Below are positions 26,595 through 36,177 of a stretch of DNA of 64,000 bases, one piece after another. Source of the DNA: Pseudomonas lalkuanensis (GTDB lineage Bacteria > Pseudomonadota > Gammaproteobacteria > Pseudomonadales > Pseudomonadaceae); assembly GCF_008807375.1 (NCBI RefSeq), contig NZ_CP043311.1:662001-726000 (forward strand), given 5' to 3'. The position numbers and the translations under genes are program-made. Under the pieces are notes generated by a model, which saw only the letters and a list, made by a program, of their open reading frames with translations, ran no database searches and had not been told where the DNA came from. Within the stretch, counting starts at the first letter, position 1. Every line of letters begins with the position of its first letter.

Positions 26595-26634
26595 TGTGGG
26601 AACGAATTCATTCGCGAATGAATTCGTTCCCACA
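26595..26634. repeat. perfect 40-bp palindrome between convergent btuF and dxs
   Basis: The two 20-base arms (TGTGGGAACGAATTCATTCG and its exact complement) are contiguous with no loop. It is the cleanest copy of the family also present at 14418 and 46200. Placed between two convergent stops (26528 and 26649), it probably ends both transcripts. Confidence 0.85.
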
Positions 26635-26648
26635 GATTCAGGCGCAGG

Positions 26649-28544
26649 TCAGAGCCCCAGCAGGGCCATGCGTTTGCGCACCGACGCTTCGATACCCGCC
26701 GCATCCAGCCCGCACTCGGCGAGCATTTCCGCCGGCTTGGCATGTTCGACGTAGTAATCCGGCAGGCCCAGGTGCAGCACGGGTTTTACCAGGCTCTCGC
26801 GGGCGAGGAATTCGCTGACGGCGGCACCGGCGCCACCCATCACACTGTTCTCCTCGATGGTCACCAGCAACTCGTGGCTGCCGGCCAGCTCGCGCACCAG
26901 CGCTTCGTCCAGGGGTTTGACGAAGCGCATGTCGACCACGGTGGCATCCAGGCCTTCGGCGACCTGCAGTGCCTCGGCCAGTTGCACACCGAACACCAGC
27001 ATGGCGACCTTGGAGCCCCGGCGGCGAACCACGGCCTTGCCGATTTCCACCGGTTTCAATTCGCGCTCGATGGTGGCGTTGGGGCCGCTGCCGCGCGGAT
27101 AGCGCACCGCCGCCGGGCCTTCGAAGTGGTGGCCGGTGGTCAGCAGCAGGCGCAGTTCGTTCTCGTCGCTCGGCGTCATCACCAGCATGCCGGGGATGCA
27201 GCGCAGGTAGGAGAGGTCGAAGCTGCCCGCGTGGGTCGGGCCGTCCTCGCCCACCAGGCCGGCGCGGTCGATGGCGAACAGCACGTCGAGGTTCTGCACC
27301 GCCACGTCATGGATCAGCTGGTCATAGCCGCGCTGGAGGAAGGTGGAATAGATGGCCACCACCGGCTTGGCGCCGTCGCAAGCCATGCCGGCCGCCAGGG
27401 TCACGGCGTGTTGCTCGGCGATGGCGACGTCGAAATAACGGTCCGGGAAACGCTCGCTGAAGGCCACCAGATCCGAGCCTTCCTTCATCGCCGGGGTGAT
27501 GCCCACCAGGCGCGGGTCCTGCCCGGCCATGTCGCACAGCCACTGGCCGAACACGTTGGAGTATTTCGGGCCGGACGGCTTCTTCGGGGCGGCCGGAGCG
27601 TTGATCGGTTCCAGCTTGGTGATGGCGTGATAGCCGATGGGGTCGGCTTCGGCCGGGGCGAAGCCCTTGCCCTTCTTGGTCACCACATGGAGGAACTGCG
27701 GGCCCTTGAGGTCGCGCATGTTGCGCAGGGTGGCCACCAGGGTGGGCAGGTCATGGCCGTCGATGGGACCGATGTAGTTCCAGCCCAGTTCCTCGAACAG
27801 GGTGCCGGGAACCAGCATGCCCTTGGCGTATTCCTCGGTGCGGCGGGCGATTTCCCAGGCGCCGGGCAGGCGCGAGAGCACCTTCTTGCTGCCTTCGCGC
27901 ATGCTCGCGTAGGTGCGGCTGGAAAGGATCTTCGCCAGGTAGTTGGACAGGCCGCCGACGTTGCGCGAAATCGACATGTCGTTGTCGTTGAGGATCACCA
28001 GCATGTCGGCCTGGACGTCCGACGCGTGGTTGAGCGCCTCGAAGGCCATGCCGGCGGTCAGCGCGCCGTCACCGATCACGGCGATCGACTTGCGATTGGA
28101 GCCCTGCATGCGGGCGGCGATGGCCATGCCCAGGGCGGCGCTGATGGAGGTGCTGGAGTGGCCGACGCCAAAGGTGTCGTACTCACTCTCCACGCGGCGC
28201 GGGAAGGCGGCGACGCCGTCCTTCTGGCGCAGGCTGCCCATCTGTTCGCGGCGGCCGGTGAGGATCTTGTGCGGGTAGGCCTGGTGGCCCACGTCCCAGA
28301 CCAGCCGGTCGTCGGGCGTGTCGTAGACATAGTGCAGGGCGATGGTCAGTTCCACCACGCCCAGGCCGGCACCGAAGTGGCCGCCGGTCTTGCCGACGGT
28401 ATAGAGCAGGTACTGGCGCAGTTCGTCGGCCAGGGTTTCCAGCTCAGCCTCACCAAGCCGGCGCAGCGCATCCGGCGTCGCCGCGCGGTCGAGCAGGGGC
28501 GTGACGGGGCGTTCGCGGGGAATCTCGTGGAACGTCGTGGGCAT
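26649..28544 (-). CDS. dxs: 1-deoxy-D-xylulose-5-phosphate synthase
   Basis: 631 residues: thiamine-diphosphate-binding segment [18 protein letters not shown]...[10 protein letters not shown], catalytic His region [20 protein letters not shown], and transketolase pyrimidine domain [21 protein letters not shown]. First enzyme of the MEP isoprenoid pathway. The ATG at 28544 fits family starts ([13 protein letters not shown]). In related genomes it directly follows ispA; here about 16 kb intervene. Confidence 0.96.
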   Translation of the reverse strand: MPTTFHEIPRERPVTPLLDRAATPDALRRLGEAELETLADELRQYLLYTVGKTGGHFGAGLGVVELTIALHYVYDTPDDRLVWDVGHQAYPHKILTGRREQMGSLRQKDGVAAFPRRVESEYDTFGVGHSSTSISAALGMAIAARMQGSNRKSIAVIGDGALTAGMAFEALNHASDVQADMLVILNDNDMSISRNVGGLSNYLAKILSSRTYASMREGSKKVLSRLPGAWEIARRTEEYAKGMLVPGTLFEELGWNYIGPIDGHDLPTLVATLRNMRDLKGPQFLHVVTKKGKGFAPAEADPIGYHAITKLEPINAPAAPKKPSGPKYSNVFGQWLCDMAGQDPRLVGITPAMKEGSDLVAFSERFPDRYFDVAIAEQHAVTLAAGMACDGAKPVVAIYSTFLQRGYDQLIHDVAVQNLDVLFAIDRAGLVGEDGPTHAGSFDLSYLRCIPGMLVMTPSDENELRLLLTTGHHFEGPAAVRYPRGSGPNATIERELKPVEIGKAVVRRRGSKVAMLVFGVQLAEALQVAEGLDATVVDMRFVKPLDEALVRELAGSHELLVTIEENSVMGGAGAAVSEFLARESLVKPVLHLGLPDYYVEHAKPAEMLAECGLDAAGIEASVRKRMALLGL

Positions 28545-28572
28545 CAGGCTAATCGTTATGGGCAAAAAAAGA

Positions 28573-28608
28573 TGGGCAAGTTTACCTGATGCGCCCCTCA
28601 GTGCCCAA
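28573..28608 (-). promoter_or_regulatory. possible sigma-70 promoter of dxs
   Basis: On the minus strand TTGGGC (28603-28608) is spaced 18 bases from TAAACT (28579-28584), placing a start near 28572, about 28 bases before the dxs ATG. A dedicated promoter would be needed now that ispA no longer adjoins dxs. The match is moderate. Confidence 0.4.
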
Positions 28609-28647
28609 ACACGCTGTCAGTCGGTTCGTAGCAACCTGTGGGATCGG

Positions 28648-29601
28648 TTACGCCGGATAATGGCGGGCCAGGAAATCCAGCAGTTGCGCGTTCACCTGTT
28701 CAGGTCGTTCGTTCTGCAGCCAGTGGCCGCAATCGGGTAGGCGATGCTGCTCCAGGTGGGGCACCAGTTCGGCCATGCGCTTGAGTGTGTAGGCCTCCAA
28801 CCGGGCCACCGGATCATGGTCGCCGACCATGAACAGCGTGGGTTGCCGGATCTGCCGGCCTGCCAGGTGCTCGGTCTGCTGCCAGTTCAGGGTGAAATTG
28901 CGGTACCAGTTCAGCGGCCCGCGAAATCCGCCAGCGGCGAAGGTGCGCTGGTAGACGGCGAACTCCCCGGCATCGCACCAGCCCGGCAGGGCCGGCGATT
29001 CGCTCAGGCCGTCGAGCAGCCGCGAGTCGGCTGGTCTCTCGCGCAGCACGGCGTCGCCCAGGTCGCTCAACAGCAGGCGCAGGCTGCGCTCCAGATCGGC
29101 ATCCAGCTCCGCTTCGGCCACCCCTGGCTCCTGGAAGTAGAGGATGTAGTTGAAGCGCCCGGCGTTGGCCTCGCGCATGATTTCGATGGCCGGGCGCTTG
29201 GGACGGCCGCCGAAGGGCACCGACATGGCGCCCAGCGCCCGGATGCGCTCGGGCTCCAGCAACGCCAGGTGCCAGGCCACCGGCGCGCCCCAGTCGTGGC
29301 CGATCACACAGGCATCGGTTTGGCCGAGGCTGTCCATCGCCGCCTGGATGTCGCCGCACAGGGTCAGCAGGGCGTAGTCTTCGATCGCTTCCGGGGCGCT
29401 GCTTGCCCCGTAGCCGCGCATTTCCGGCATCAGCACGCGATATCCGGCCGCCGCCAGCGGCTCTGCCTGCTGGCGCCAGGAGTACCAGCACTCGGGAAAA
29501 CCGTGCAGCAGCCAGACTGGGCGTCCATCGGCCGGCCCGGCGCTGTAAAGGCTCAGGGTGATGCCGTTGACCGGCAGCAGTTGGTGTTCGAAGTTGGGCA
29601 T
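28648..29601 (-). CDS. alpha/beta hydrolase (epoxide-hydrolase-like)
   Basis: 317 residues. HGFPECWYSWRQQ carries the oxyanion HGxP motif, nucleophile Asp in VIGHDWGAPVAW (about residues 103-114), an acid Asp in FMVGDHDPVA and the catalytic His in LPDCGHWLQNERP. Asp nucleophile plus HGFPE points to epoxide hydrolase or haloalkane/fluoroacetate-type enzymes; the physiological substrate is unknown. Lies 14 bp after the acyl-CoA carboxylase and is probably co-transcribed. Confidence 0.85.
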   Translation of the reverse strand: MPNFEHQLLPVNGITLSLYSAGPADGRPVWLLHGFPECWYSWRQQAEPLAAAGYRVLMPEMRGYGASSAPEAIEDYALLTLCGDIQAAMDSLGQTDACVIGHDWGAPVAWHLALLEPERIRALGAMSVPFGGRPKRPAIEIMREANAGRFNYILYFQEPGVAEAELDADLERSLRLLLSDLGDAVLRERPADSRLLDGLSESPALPGWCDAGEFAVYQRTFAAGGFRGPLNWYRNFTLNWQQTEHLAGRQIRQPTLFMVGDHDPVARLEAYTLKRMAELVPHLEQHRLPDCGHWLQNERPEQVNAQLLDFLARHYPA

Positions 29602-29615
29602 GGCGAGCTCCAGGC

Positions 29616-32600
29616 TTACCAGGTATCGACGAAGGGGCGTTTCTTGCCGGAGCGCGGAGCCGGCCGCGGTGCGGCGTTCAGCCCGCGCAGCAGCCAGGCG
29701 CGGGTTTCCTGCGGATCGATCACCGCGTCGATTTCCAGGAAGCTGGCCATGTTGATCGCCTTGCCGTTCTGATAGGCCTTGGCAACCATCTTGTCGAACA
29801 GCTTCTGTCGCTCGGCCGGGTCTTCCACTGCGGCCAGTTCCTTGGCGTAGCCCAGGCGCACCGCGCCCTCCAGGCCCATGGCGCCGAACTCGCCGCTGGG
29901 CCAGGCGATGGTGAACAGCGGCGAATGGAAGCTCCCCGCCGCCATGGCCTGGGCGCCCAGCCCGTAGCCCTTGCGCAGCACGACGGTGAAGAAAGGCACC
30001 GACAGGCCGGCGGCGGCGACGAACATGCGCGAGACGTGGCGCACCGTGGCCTGCTTCTCCGAATCCGGCCCCACCATGAAGCCGGGTGTGTCGCAGAGCG
30101 AGAGCATGGGGATGTCGAAGGCGTCGCATAGCTGCATGAAGCGCGCGGCCTTGTCGCCGGCCTGGGCGTCGATGGCGCCGCCGAGATGCATCGGGTTGTT
30201 GGCGATCAGGCCGAACGCCTTGCCTTCGATGCGGATGAAAGCGGTGATCAGGCCCGGCGCGAACTGTCGGCGCAGTTCCAGTAGCGAGTCCTGGTCGGCC
30301 AGGGTTTCGATCAGCGAGCGGATGTCGTAGGCCCGCAGGCGGTTTTCAGGGATGGCGTGGCGCAGCAGGCGCTGGTCGGCGCACTGCCAGTCCGCCAGGT
30401 CACCCTGGAAGTAGGACAGGTATTGCTGCGCCACGCGCACGGCCTCGGCTTCGTCCTCCACCAGCACGTCGATCACCCCGTTGGGACCCTGGACGCTGGT
30501 GGGGCCGACGTCCTCCGGCGCGAAACTGCCGAGGCCGCCGCCCTCGATCATCGCCGGGCCGGCCATGCCGATACTGGCGTTGCGGGTTGCGATGATCACG
30601 TCACAGCAGCCGAGCAGGGCGGCGTTGCCGGCGAAACAGCGGCCGGACACCACACCCACCAGCGGCACCAGGCCGGACAGCCTCGCCATGCCGACGAAGG
30701 TGTGGCAGTCCAGCCCGGCCACCCCGACGAAGTCCGAATCCCCCGGCCGGCCGCCGCCGCCTTCGGCGAAGAGCACCAGCGGCAGGCGCCATTGTTCGGC
30801 CAGGCCGAGCATGCGGTCGGTCTTCTTGTGGTTCATCACCCCCTGGGTGCCGGCGAACACCGTGTAGTCGTAGGCGATGGCCATGCAGCGCGCGGCCTCG
30901 CTGCCGAAGCGGGCGGCATTCACCGTGCCGATGCCCGCTACCAGTCCATCCGCCGGGCTCTGCTCGATCAGTTCTTCCAGCGACCGGCGCCGGCGCTGGG
31001 CGGCCAGCGCCAGGGCGCCGTACTCGATGAAACTGCCCTCATCCAGCAGGTCGTCGAGGTTCTCGCGGGTGGTGCGCTGACCGGTCTTGCGCCGCCTGGC
31101 CACGGCCTGCGGACGGCGTTCATCGGTGGTGATGGCGTGGCGCTCCAGCACTTCGGCGAGGTCGGCGCGGATATGCGCGAGGTCGAGGCTTTCCTCGCTC
31201 TGCACCGCATCGCCGGCAACCTCCGCCGGCTCCAGGAACAGCAGCGGCGCACCTTCGAACAGGCTGTCACCCGGCGCCACGGCCAGGGCGCGGACGATGC
31301 CGCCCCGGGTTGCCTTGACCACGAACTCCATCTTCATCGCTTCCAGCACCGCCACCGGCTGCCCGACGGCAACCGCGTCGCCCTCCTGCACGTCGAGGCT
31401 CACCAGCGCCCCCTGGCTGGGGGCGTTCAGCGGTACGCAACCGGCGGGCGCTTCCACCTGCCCGGCTCCAGCAACCGCGGCGGTACCGGCACCGCTGACG
31501 AACAGGTGCGGGTGGGCGGTCTGCTGCGGGGCCAGCAGTTGGCCGATTTCCCGTTCGATGAAGCGGGTATCCACGCCCCCGGCCAGTTCCGGGCGGCGCA
31601 ACAGGTTCTGCAGGAAGTGGATATTGCTCGCCACCCCTTCCAGGCGGAATTCGCAGAGGGCGCGATAGGCTCGGCGCAGGGTCGCCGGCAGGTCATCGCC
31701 CTGGACGATCAGCTTGGCCAGCAGCGAGTCGTAGCTGGGGCTGGTCGGGTAGCCCGCGTAGCCATAGCCGTCGACGCGGATGCCCGGCCCGCTGGGGGGC
31801 TCGTAGGCGCTGACCAGGCCGCCGGCCGGTCGCGCACTGCCGTCGGCCTGCATGCTTTCCAGGTTGATCCGCAGCTGCACGGCGAAGCCGCGTGGAGAGA
31901 TGGGTTCCAGCAGGCCCAGGTCGGCCAGGCTGAACCCTTCGGCCAGGCGCAATTGCGTCTGCACCAGGTCGATGCCGGTGACCGCCTCGGTGATGCAGTG
32001 TTCGACCTGGATGCGCGGATTGGCCTCCATGAACACGAAGTCGCCACGGCCGGTGTCGACCAGGAACTCGAAGGTGCCGATGCCGCGATAACCGGCGGCG
32101 GCGGCCAGGGTCAGCGCGGCGTCGAGGATGCGCTGGCGCAGGCCGGCGTCCAGTTCGGGCGCCGGGGCGATCTCGATCACCTTCTGGTGGCGGCGTTGCA
32201 GGCTGCAGTCGCGCTCCCAGAGGTGAGTGACCCGTTCACCGTCGCCCAGCACCTGGACCTCGATGTGCCGGGCATTCTCGATCAGCCGCTCGACGTACAG
32301 GTCGCCATTGCCAAAGGCCGCACGTGCCTCGGACTGGCAGCGCTCGAAGGCCTGCTCCAGTTCGCCGGCTTCACGCACCGCGCGCATGCCGCGACCACCG
32401 CCGCCAGCCAGGGCCTTGAGCATGATCGGGCCGCCTTCCAGCAGGGCACGGGCTTCGTCGAGGGAGGTGGCGCGATTGCTGCCGGCAGCAAGGGGCAGGC
32501 CGCTGCGCGCGGCCAGTGAGCGGGCGCGGGCCTTGTCGCCGAACAGCTCCAGCGCTTCGGCAGATGGGCCGACGAAACGGATGCCGGCGGCTTCGCACTG

Positions 32601-32885
32601 GCGGGCGAAAGCGGCGTTCTCGCTGAGGAAACCGTAGCCGGGATGGACGGCATCACAGCCGTGCTGGCGTGCCACTTCCACCAACTGGGCAGCGTCCAGA
32701 TACGCTGCCGCGCCCCGGCCATTGAGCGGCACCGCGAGGTCAGCCTTGCGCGGGTGCAGGGACTGGCTGTCGTCTTCGGCGTAGACGGCGACGCTGCGAA
32801 TGCCGAGTTCCGCTGCGGCGCGGGCGATGCGGATGGCGATCTCGCCACGGTTGGCGATCAGCAGGGACTGGATGGCTGTGGTCAC
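29616..32885 (-). CDS. single-chain biotin-dependent acyl-CoA carboxylase
   Basis: 1089 residues combining three activities usually on separate subunits. Biotin carboxylase (about 1-450) has KALAGGGGRGMRAV and EANPRIQVEHCITEAVTG. Biotin carrier (about 570-640) has the biotinyl-lysine motif EAMKMEF. Carboxyltransferase (about 690-1089) has GVVSGRCFAGNAALLGCCDV and CDTPGFMVGPDSE. The layout resembles long-chain acyl-CoA carboxylases of single-polypeptide type. GTG at 32885 is chosen because it immediately precedes TTAIQSLLIANRGEIA and has AAGGA upstream. The acyl substrate is unknown. Confidence 0.85.
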   Translation of the reverse strand: MTTAIQSLLIANRGEIAIRIARAAAELGIRSVAVYAEDDSQSLHPRKADLAVPLNGRGAAAYLDAAQLVEVARQHGCDAVHPGYGFLSENAAFARQCEAAGIRFVGPSAEALELFGDKARARSLAARSGLPLAAGSNRATSLDEARALLEGGPIMLKALAGGGGRGMRAVREAGELEQAFERCQSEARAAFGNGDLYVERLIENARHIEVQVLGDGERVTHLWERDCSLQRRHQKVIEIAPAPELDAGLRQRILDAALTLAAAAGYRGIGTFEFLVDTGRGDFVFMEANPRIQVEHCITEAVTGIDLVQTQLRLAEGFSLADLGLLEPISPRGFAVQLRINLESMQADGSARPAGGLVSAYEPPSGPGIRVDGYGYAGYPTSPSYDSLLAKLIVQGDDLPATLRRAYRALCEFRLEGVASNIHFLQNLLRRPELAGGVDTRFIEREIGQLLAPQQTAHPHLFVSGAGTAAVAGAGQVEAPAGCVPLNAPSQGALVSLDVQEGDAVAVGQPVAVLEAMKMEFVVKATRGGIVRALAVAPGDSLFEGAPLLFLEPAEVAGDAVQSEESLDLAHIRADLAEVLERHAITTDERRPQAVARRRKTGQRTTRENLDDLLDEGSFIEYGALALAAQRRRRSLEELIEQSPADGLVAGIGTVNAARFGSEAARCMAIAYDYTVFAGTQGVMNHKKTDRMLGLAEQWRLPLVLFAEGGGGRPGDSDFVGVAGLDCHTFVGMARLSGLVPLVGVVSGRCFAGNAALLGCCDVIIATRNASIGMAGPAMIEGGGLGSFAPEDVGPTSVQGPNGVIDVLVEDEAEAVRVAQQYLSYFQGDLADWQCADQRLLRHAIPENRLRAYDIRSLIETLADQDSLLELRRQFAPGLITAFIRIEGKAFGLIANNPMHLGGAIDAQAGDKAARFMQLCDAFDIPMLSLCDTPGFMVGPDSEKQATVRHVSRMFVAAAGLSVPFFTVVLRKGYGLGAQAMAAGSFHSPLFTIAWPSGEFGAMGLEGAVRLGYAKELAAVEDPAERQKLFDKMVAKAYQNGKAINMASFLEIDAVIDPQETRAWLLRGLNAAPRPAPRSGKKRPFVDTW

Positions 32886-33081
32886 GGCGAAGATCCTTGG
32901 CGTGCAATCCAGTGATCTTAGGCAGCGTGGGCCAATTGCCGCAGCCAACTGTGCCGTGACGAATACCCACCTCTCATGGCGGATGATGATCCGGTGACAT
33001 GGATTGTCCGAATCGGCCCTTGTGGTGGCCCGATGCCGTGCAGTATCTGTGGCGCCTTCATTTCTCCCACAAGGACCGTCC

Positions 33082-33981
33082 ATGAACGAGCTGCTGCACA
33101 GCCTGGACTGGGTGCTGCCCCTGCGCAGCGAGACGCTGACGCCGGTGATGCGTTTCTTCACCCTGTTGGGCTACGAGAAGTTCATCCTGTTTTTCCTGCC
33201 GCTGGGCTACTGGGCCTGGCACCGTAGCGTGTTCCTGCGCCTGCTGGTGCTGGTGGCCGTGACCGCGCTGCTCAACGCCTGGCTCAAGGATTACTGGCAG
33301 GACCCGCGTCCGGACCTCGCCCTGCGCATGGACCATGAGGTGGGCGACAGCTTCGGCCTGCCCAGCGGCCATGCGCAGATCGCGGTGGTCATCTGGTTCT
33401 GGCTGGCCTTCGAGCTGCGCCGCGCCTGGGCCTGGGTGGTCAGCGGCGTTGTGGTGGCGGGGATCATCTTCAGCCGCCTCTACCTGGGCGCCCACGACGT
33501 GGAAGACGTGCTGGGCGGCTCCTTGCTGGGCATCGCCACGCTGCTGGCGTTCGCCCAGGTGCAGCACTGGAACTGGTGGCGCGAGGCTCATGGCCTCTGG
33601 CACCTGGCGTTGATCCTGCTGGTTTTCCTCGCCGGCTGGCTGACCTGGCCAGGTGTTGCGCCCAGCTATGTGCCGCTGCTGGCGGGGCTGATGGTCGGTG
33701 TGCTGTTCGGCTACCGCCGGATGGAATTCTCCGTCGACGTGGCCGTCTGGCGTCGCCTGCTCGCCGCCGCCGTTGGTGCGCTGAGCTTTATCCTGCTGCA
33801 GAAGGCGCTCAAGCTCGCCGGCACGGCCTGGGCGCTGGACCCGCAGCTGTGGCAAGGGCTGCGAGGGTTGCTGATGGGCCTGTTCGTGGCTGCGGTCATG
33901 CCCTGGACTCTGGTTCGCCTGGGCCTCTTGAAACCGGTCGACAAGCCAGAGGCCGAAGCGCTGGCCGGGTCCGCCGCCTGA
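33082..33981 (+). CDS. membrane PAP2-family phosphatase
   Basis: 299 residues with about eight helices. The phosphatase signature is partly visible: K-x6-RP in LKDYWQDPRP, PSGH in GLPSGHAQ, and SRLYLGAHDVEDVLGG for the SRxxxxxHxxxD motif. All three catalytic blocks are intact, predicting a lipid phosphatase or undecaprenyl-diphosphate-type enzyme in the inner membrane. An extra C-terminal membrane region (about 175-290) extends beyond the PAP2 core. Divergent from the carboxylase. Confidence 0.85.
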   Translation: MNELLHSLDWVLPLRSETLTPVMRFFTLLGYEKFILFFLPLGYWAWHRSVFLRLLVLVAVTALLNAWLKDYWQDPRPDLALRMDHEVGDSFGLPSGHAQIAVVIWFWLAFELRRAWAWVVSGVVVAGIIFSRLYLGAHDVEDVLGGSLLGIATLLAFAQVQHWNWWREAHGLWHLALILLVFLAGWLTWPGVAPSYVPLLAGLMVGVLFGYRRMEFSVDVAVWRRLLAAAVGALSFILLQKALKLAGTAWALDPQLWQGLRGLLMGLFVAAVMPWTLVRLGLLKPVDKPEAEALAGSAA

Positions 33982-33988
33982 TGCTGGT

Positions 33989-34033
33989 TTGTGCCGAATT
34001 CGGCATCGGCGGAGGGGAATAGGGCCAAGCGGG
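33989..34033 (+). promoter_or_regulatory. candidate hydroxyproline-regulon operator, copy 1
   Basis: Gap-free 45-base alignment with the copies at 40271 and 44861 read toward their genes. The left block TGTGCCGAATTCGGCA matches 14 of 16 bases of the 44861 copy, and GAA and CAAGC recur at identical spacing. It lies 52 bases before the imine-reductase ATG. This is the most diverged copy. Confidence 0.5.
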
Positions 34034-34084
34034 CGTGGGGCATCCGGGCCACTGTAGCGGCTGGCTACAGAGGAGAGATGCCCC

Positions 34085-35092
34085 ATGATCCACATGACCC
34101 TTGAAGACGTCCGCCACCTGGTGGAAACGGTGCTGCGCCGGCATGGCTTCAGCGAACCCCACGTTCAGGCCGTAGCGGCCACCATAGTGGCCGGCGAGCG
34201 CGACGGCTGTACCTCCCACGGGGTGTACCGGCTGCCTGGCTGCATCGCCACCCTGCGCGCGGGCAAGGTCTCGCCGGATGCCGCCCCCGAGGTCTTCGAC
34301 AGTGCGCCGTCGGTAGTGCGGGTGGATGCCCACGGCGCCTTTGCCCAGTGTGCCTTCCACGCCGGAATGCCATTGCTGGTGGAGAAGGCCCGCAGCCAGG
34401 GCATTGCCATGCTGGCGATCAATCGCTGCGTGCACTTCTCGGCCCTCTGGCCGGAAGTCGAACCGCTCACCGAGCGGGGCCTGGTGGCCCTGGCTTTCAC
34501 CCCCAGCCATGCCTGGGTGGCGCCGGCTGGCGGCATCCGCCCGCTGTTCGGCACCAATCCCATCGCCTTCGGCTGGCCCCGCGCGGACAAGCCGCCGTTC
34601 ATCTTCGATTTCGCCACCAGTGCCGCCGCCCGTGGCGAGATCGACCTGCACCGCCGTGCCGGCAAGCCCATTCCCCTGGGCTGGGGCATCGACAAGGACG
34701 GCCAGCCCACCACCGACCCACTGACCGCCCTCAACGGCGCCATGCTCACCTTTGGCGGCCACAAGGGCTCGGCCCTGGCGGCCATGGTGGAGCTGATCGC
34801 CGGGCCCATGATCGGTGACCTGACCAGCGCCGAGTCCCTGGCCTTCGACGAGGGCACCAAGTCGTCGCCCTATGGTGGCGAACTCATCATCGCCATCGAC
34901 CCGCAGCGCATTCTCGGTGCGGAAGCGGCGCGGCACCTGCAACGCGCCGAGGCTGTGTTCGAGGGCATCCTGGGACAGGGGGCGCGCCTGCCGTCGCAGC
35001 GGCGCTACGAGGCGCGGGTGCTCAGTGAGCGGGAGGGGGTGCGGATTCCCCGTGCGCTTTACGAGGAAATCCAGGCGTTGCTGGTGGCTTGA
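34085..35092 (+). CDS. lhpD: Ldh-family imine reductase (delta-1-pyrroline-2-carboxylate reductase type)
   Basis: 335 residues of the malate/L-lactate/sulfolactate dehydrogenase family, which binds NAD(P)H with a non-Rossmann fold. Seen are GCTSHGVYRLPG (His is the catalytic base), GIAMLAINRCVHFSAL, GGIRPLFGTNPIAFGWP and FDFATSAAARGEI. In this context it is most likely the pyrroline-2-carboxylate reductase of D-proline/trans-3-hydroxyproline metabolism. AGGAGAG lies 7 bases before the ATG. Convergent with the deaminase gene. Confidence 0.82.
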   Translation: MIHMTLEDVRHLVETVLRRHGFSEPHVQAVAATIVAGERDGCTSHGVYRLPGCIATLRAGKVSPDAAPEVFDSAPSVVRVDAHGAFAQCAFHAGMPLLVEKARSQGIAMLAINRCVHFSALWPEVEPLTERGLVALAFTPSHAWVAPAGGIRPLFGTNPIAFGWPRADKPPFIFDFATSAAARGEIDLHRRAGKPIPLGWGIDKDGQPTTDPLTALNGAMLTFGGHKGSALAAMVELIAGPMIGDLTSAESLAFDEGTKSSPYGGELIIAIDPQRILGAEAARHLQRAEAVFEGILGQGARLPSQRRYEARVLSEREGVRIPRALYEEIQALLVA

Positions 35093-35103
35093 GGAAATTG
35101 GTG

Positions 35104-35128
35104 GCCGGGCGACTTCTCGTCGCCCGGC
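35104..35128. terminator. bidirectional hairpin between lhpD and lhpC
   Basis: Stem GCCGGGCGAC/GTCGCCCGGC with a TTCTC-type loop lies exactly between the convergent stops at 35092 and 35136. No strong T-run is present. Confidence 0.55.
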
Positions 35129-35135
35129 GTTCATC

Positions 35136-36053
35136 TCAGAGGCCTACGTCCGGCAGCTGCGGGCGGTTGGCCAGGGCCTTGGCCATGATGCGTTCCACGT
35201 GCTCGCGGTCGGCGCCTTGCAGGGCCAGGCGCGGCGGGCGGGTCAGCGCGCTGCCGCGGCCGGCGATTTCCTCGCAGAGCTTGATGCACTGCACCAGGTC
35301 CGGGCGGGCGTCGAGGTGGAGGATCGGCATCAGCCATTCGTAGATCGGCATGGCCTCGGCGAAGCGGCCAGCCGTGGCCAGGCGGAAGATGGTTTCGCCT
35401 TCTTTCGGGAATACGTTGGACATCCCGGAGATCCAGCCCTGGGCGCCGACGGCGATGCTTTCCAGCACCACGTCGTCCAGGCCGGCGAAGAGGATGAAGC
35501 GATCGCCCACTTCGTTGCGCACGTCGATGAAGCGGCGGGTGTCGCCGGAGCTGTCCTTGAAGCAGACGACGTTCTCGCAATCGGCCAGGGAAATGAGAAT
35601 GTCCGGGGTGACGTCGTTCTTGTAGATGGGCGGGTTGTTGTAGACCATCACCGGCAGGTCGGTGCTCCTGGCCACGGTGCGGAAGTGCTCCGCGGTTTCA
35701 TGCGGCTTGGAGGAGTACACCAGTGCCGGCATCACCATGATGCCGTCGACGCCGACCCGTTCCACCGCCTGGGCCACCTTGCACGCACCGGCGCTGGTGA
35801 ATTCGGCGATCCCGCAAATGACCGGCACACGGCCGCCGGAAGCATCCTTGGCGACCTCGGTGACGGCCATCTTTTCTTCGATGGTCAGCGAGGTGTTCTC
35901 GCCGACGCTACCACACACCACCAGCCCGGATACGCCGTCTCGCACCAGGTTGGAAATGACCTTGTGGGTTGCCTCCAGGTTCACCGAGAAATCGCTGTTG
36001 AATTGGGTGGTGACTGCGGGGAATACACCGCTCCAGTTGACGTGCTTGCTCAT
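35136..36053 (-). CDS. lhpC: DapA-family pyrroline-4-hydroxy-2-carboxylate deaminase
   Basis: 305 residues of the dihydrodipicolinate-synthase/NAL superfamily: GVFPAVTTQFNSDFSVN, GSVGENTSL, the Tyr of VMVYNNPPIY and Schiff-base Lys in VVCFKDSSGDTRR. In hydroxyproline catabolism the deaminase turns the cyclic imine into alpha-ketoglutarate semialdehyde, and the gene is set among epimerase, dehydrogenase and transporter genes. ATG at 36053 follows GGAG by 6 bases. The final semialdehyde dehydrogenase is not in the window. Confidence 0.85.
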   Translation of the reverse strand: MSKHVNWSGVFPAVTTQFNSDFSVNLEATHKVISNLVRDGVSGLVVCGSVGENTSLTIEEKMAVTEVAKDASGGRVPVICGIAEFTSAGACKVAQAVERVGVDGIMVMPALVYSSKPHETAEHFRTVARSTDLPVMVYNNPPIYKNDVTPDILISLADCENVVCFKDSSGDTRRFIDVRNEVGDRFILFAGLDDVVLESIAVGAQGWISGMSNVFPKEGETIFRLATAGRFAEAMPIYEWLMPILHLDARPDLVQCIKLCEEIAGRGSALTRPPRLALQGADREHVERIMAKALANRPQLPDVGL

Positions 36054-36177
36054 GGGTAACTCCATTTCGATGGGTGGGGCCGGCTCGCTCACGGGAATGC
36101 AGGCAAGCCGAAACCGTTTGCGCCTGCCGAGGCGGGCGCCGGGGTGGATCTGGAATCCTTGTGCCGCGTGAGGCGTG

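Noticed and set aside
26742..28589. Long plus-strand frame opposite dxs
   Set aside because: His/Gly/Gln-rich antisense translation typical of GC shadowing; Dxs motifs are on the minus strand.
30357..32519. Plus-strand frame opposite the carboxylase
   Set aside because: No recognisable motif and complete coverage by the conserved carboxylase on the other strand.
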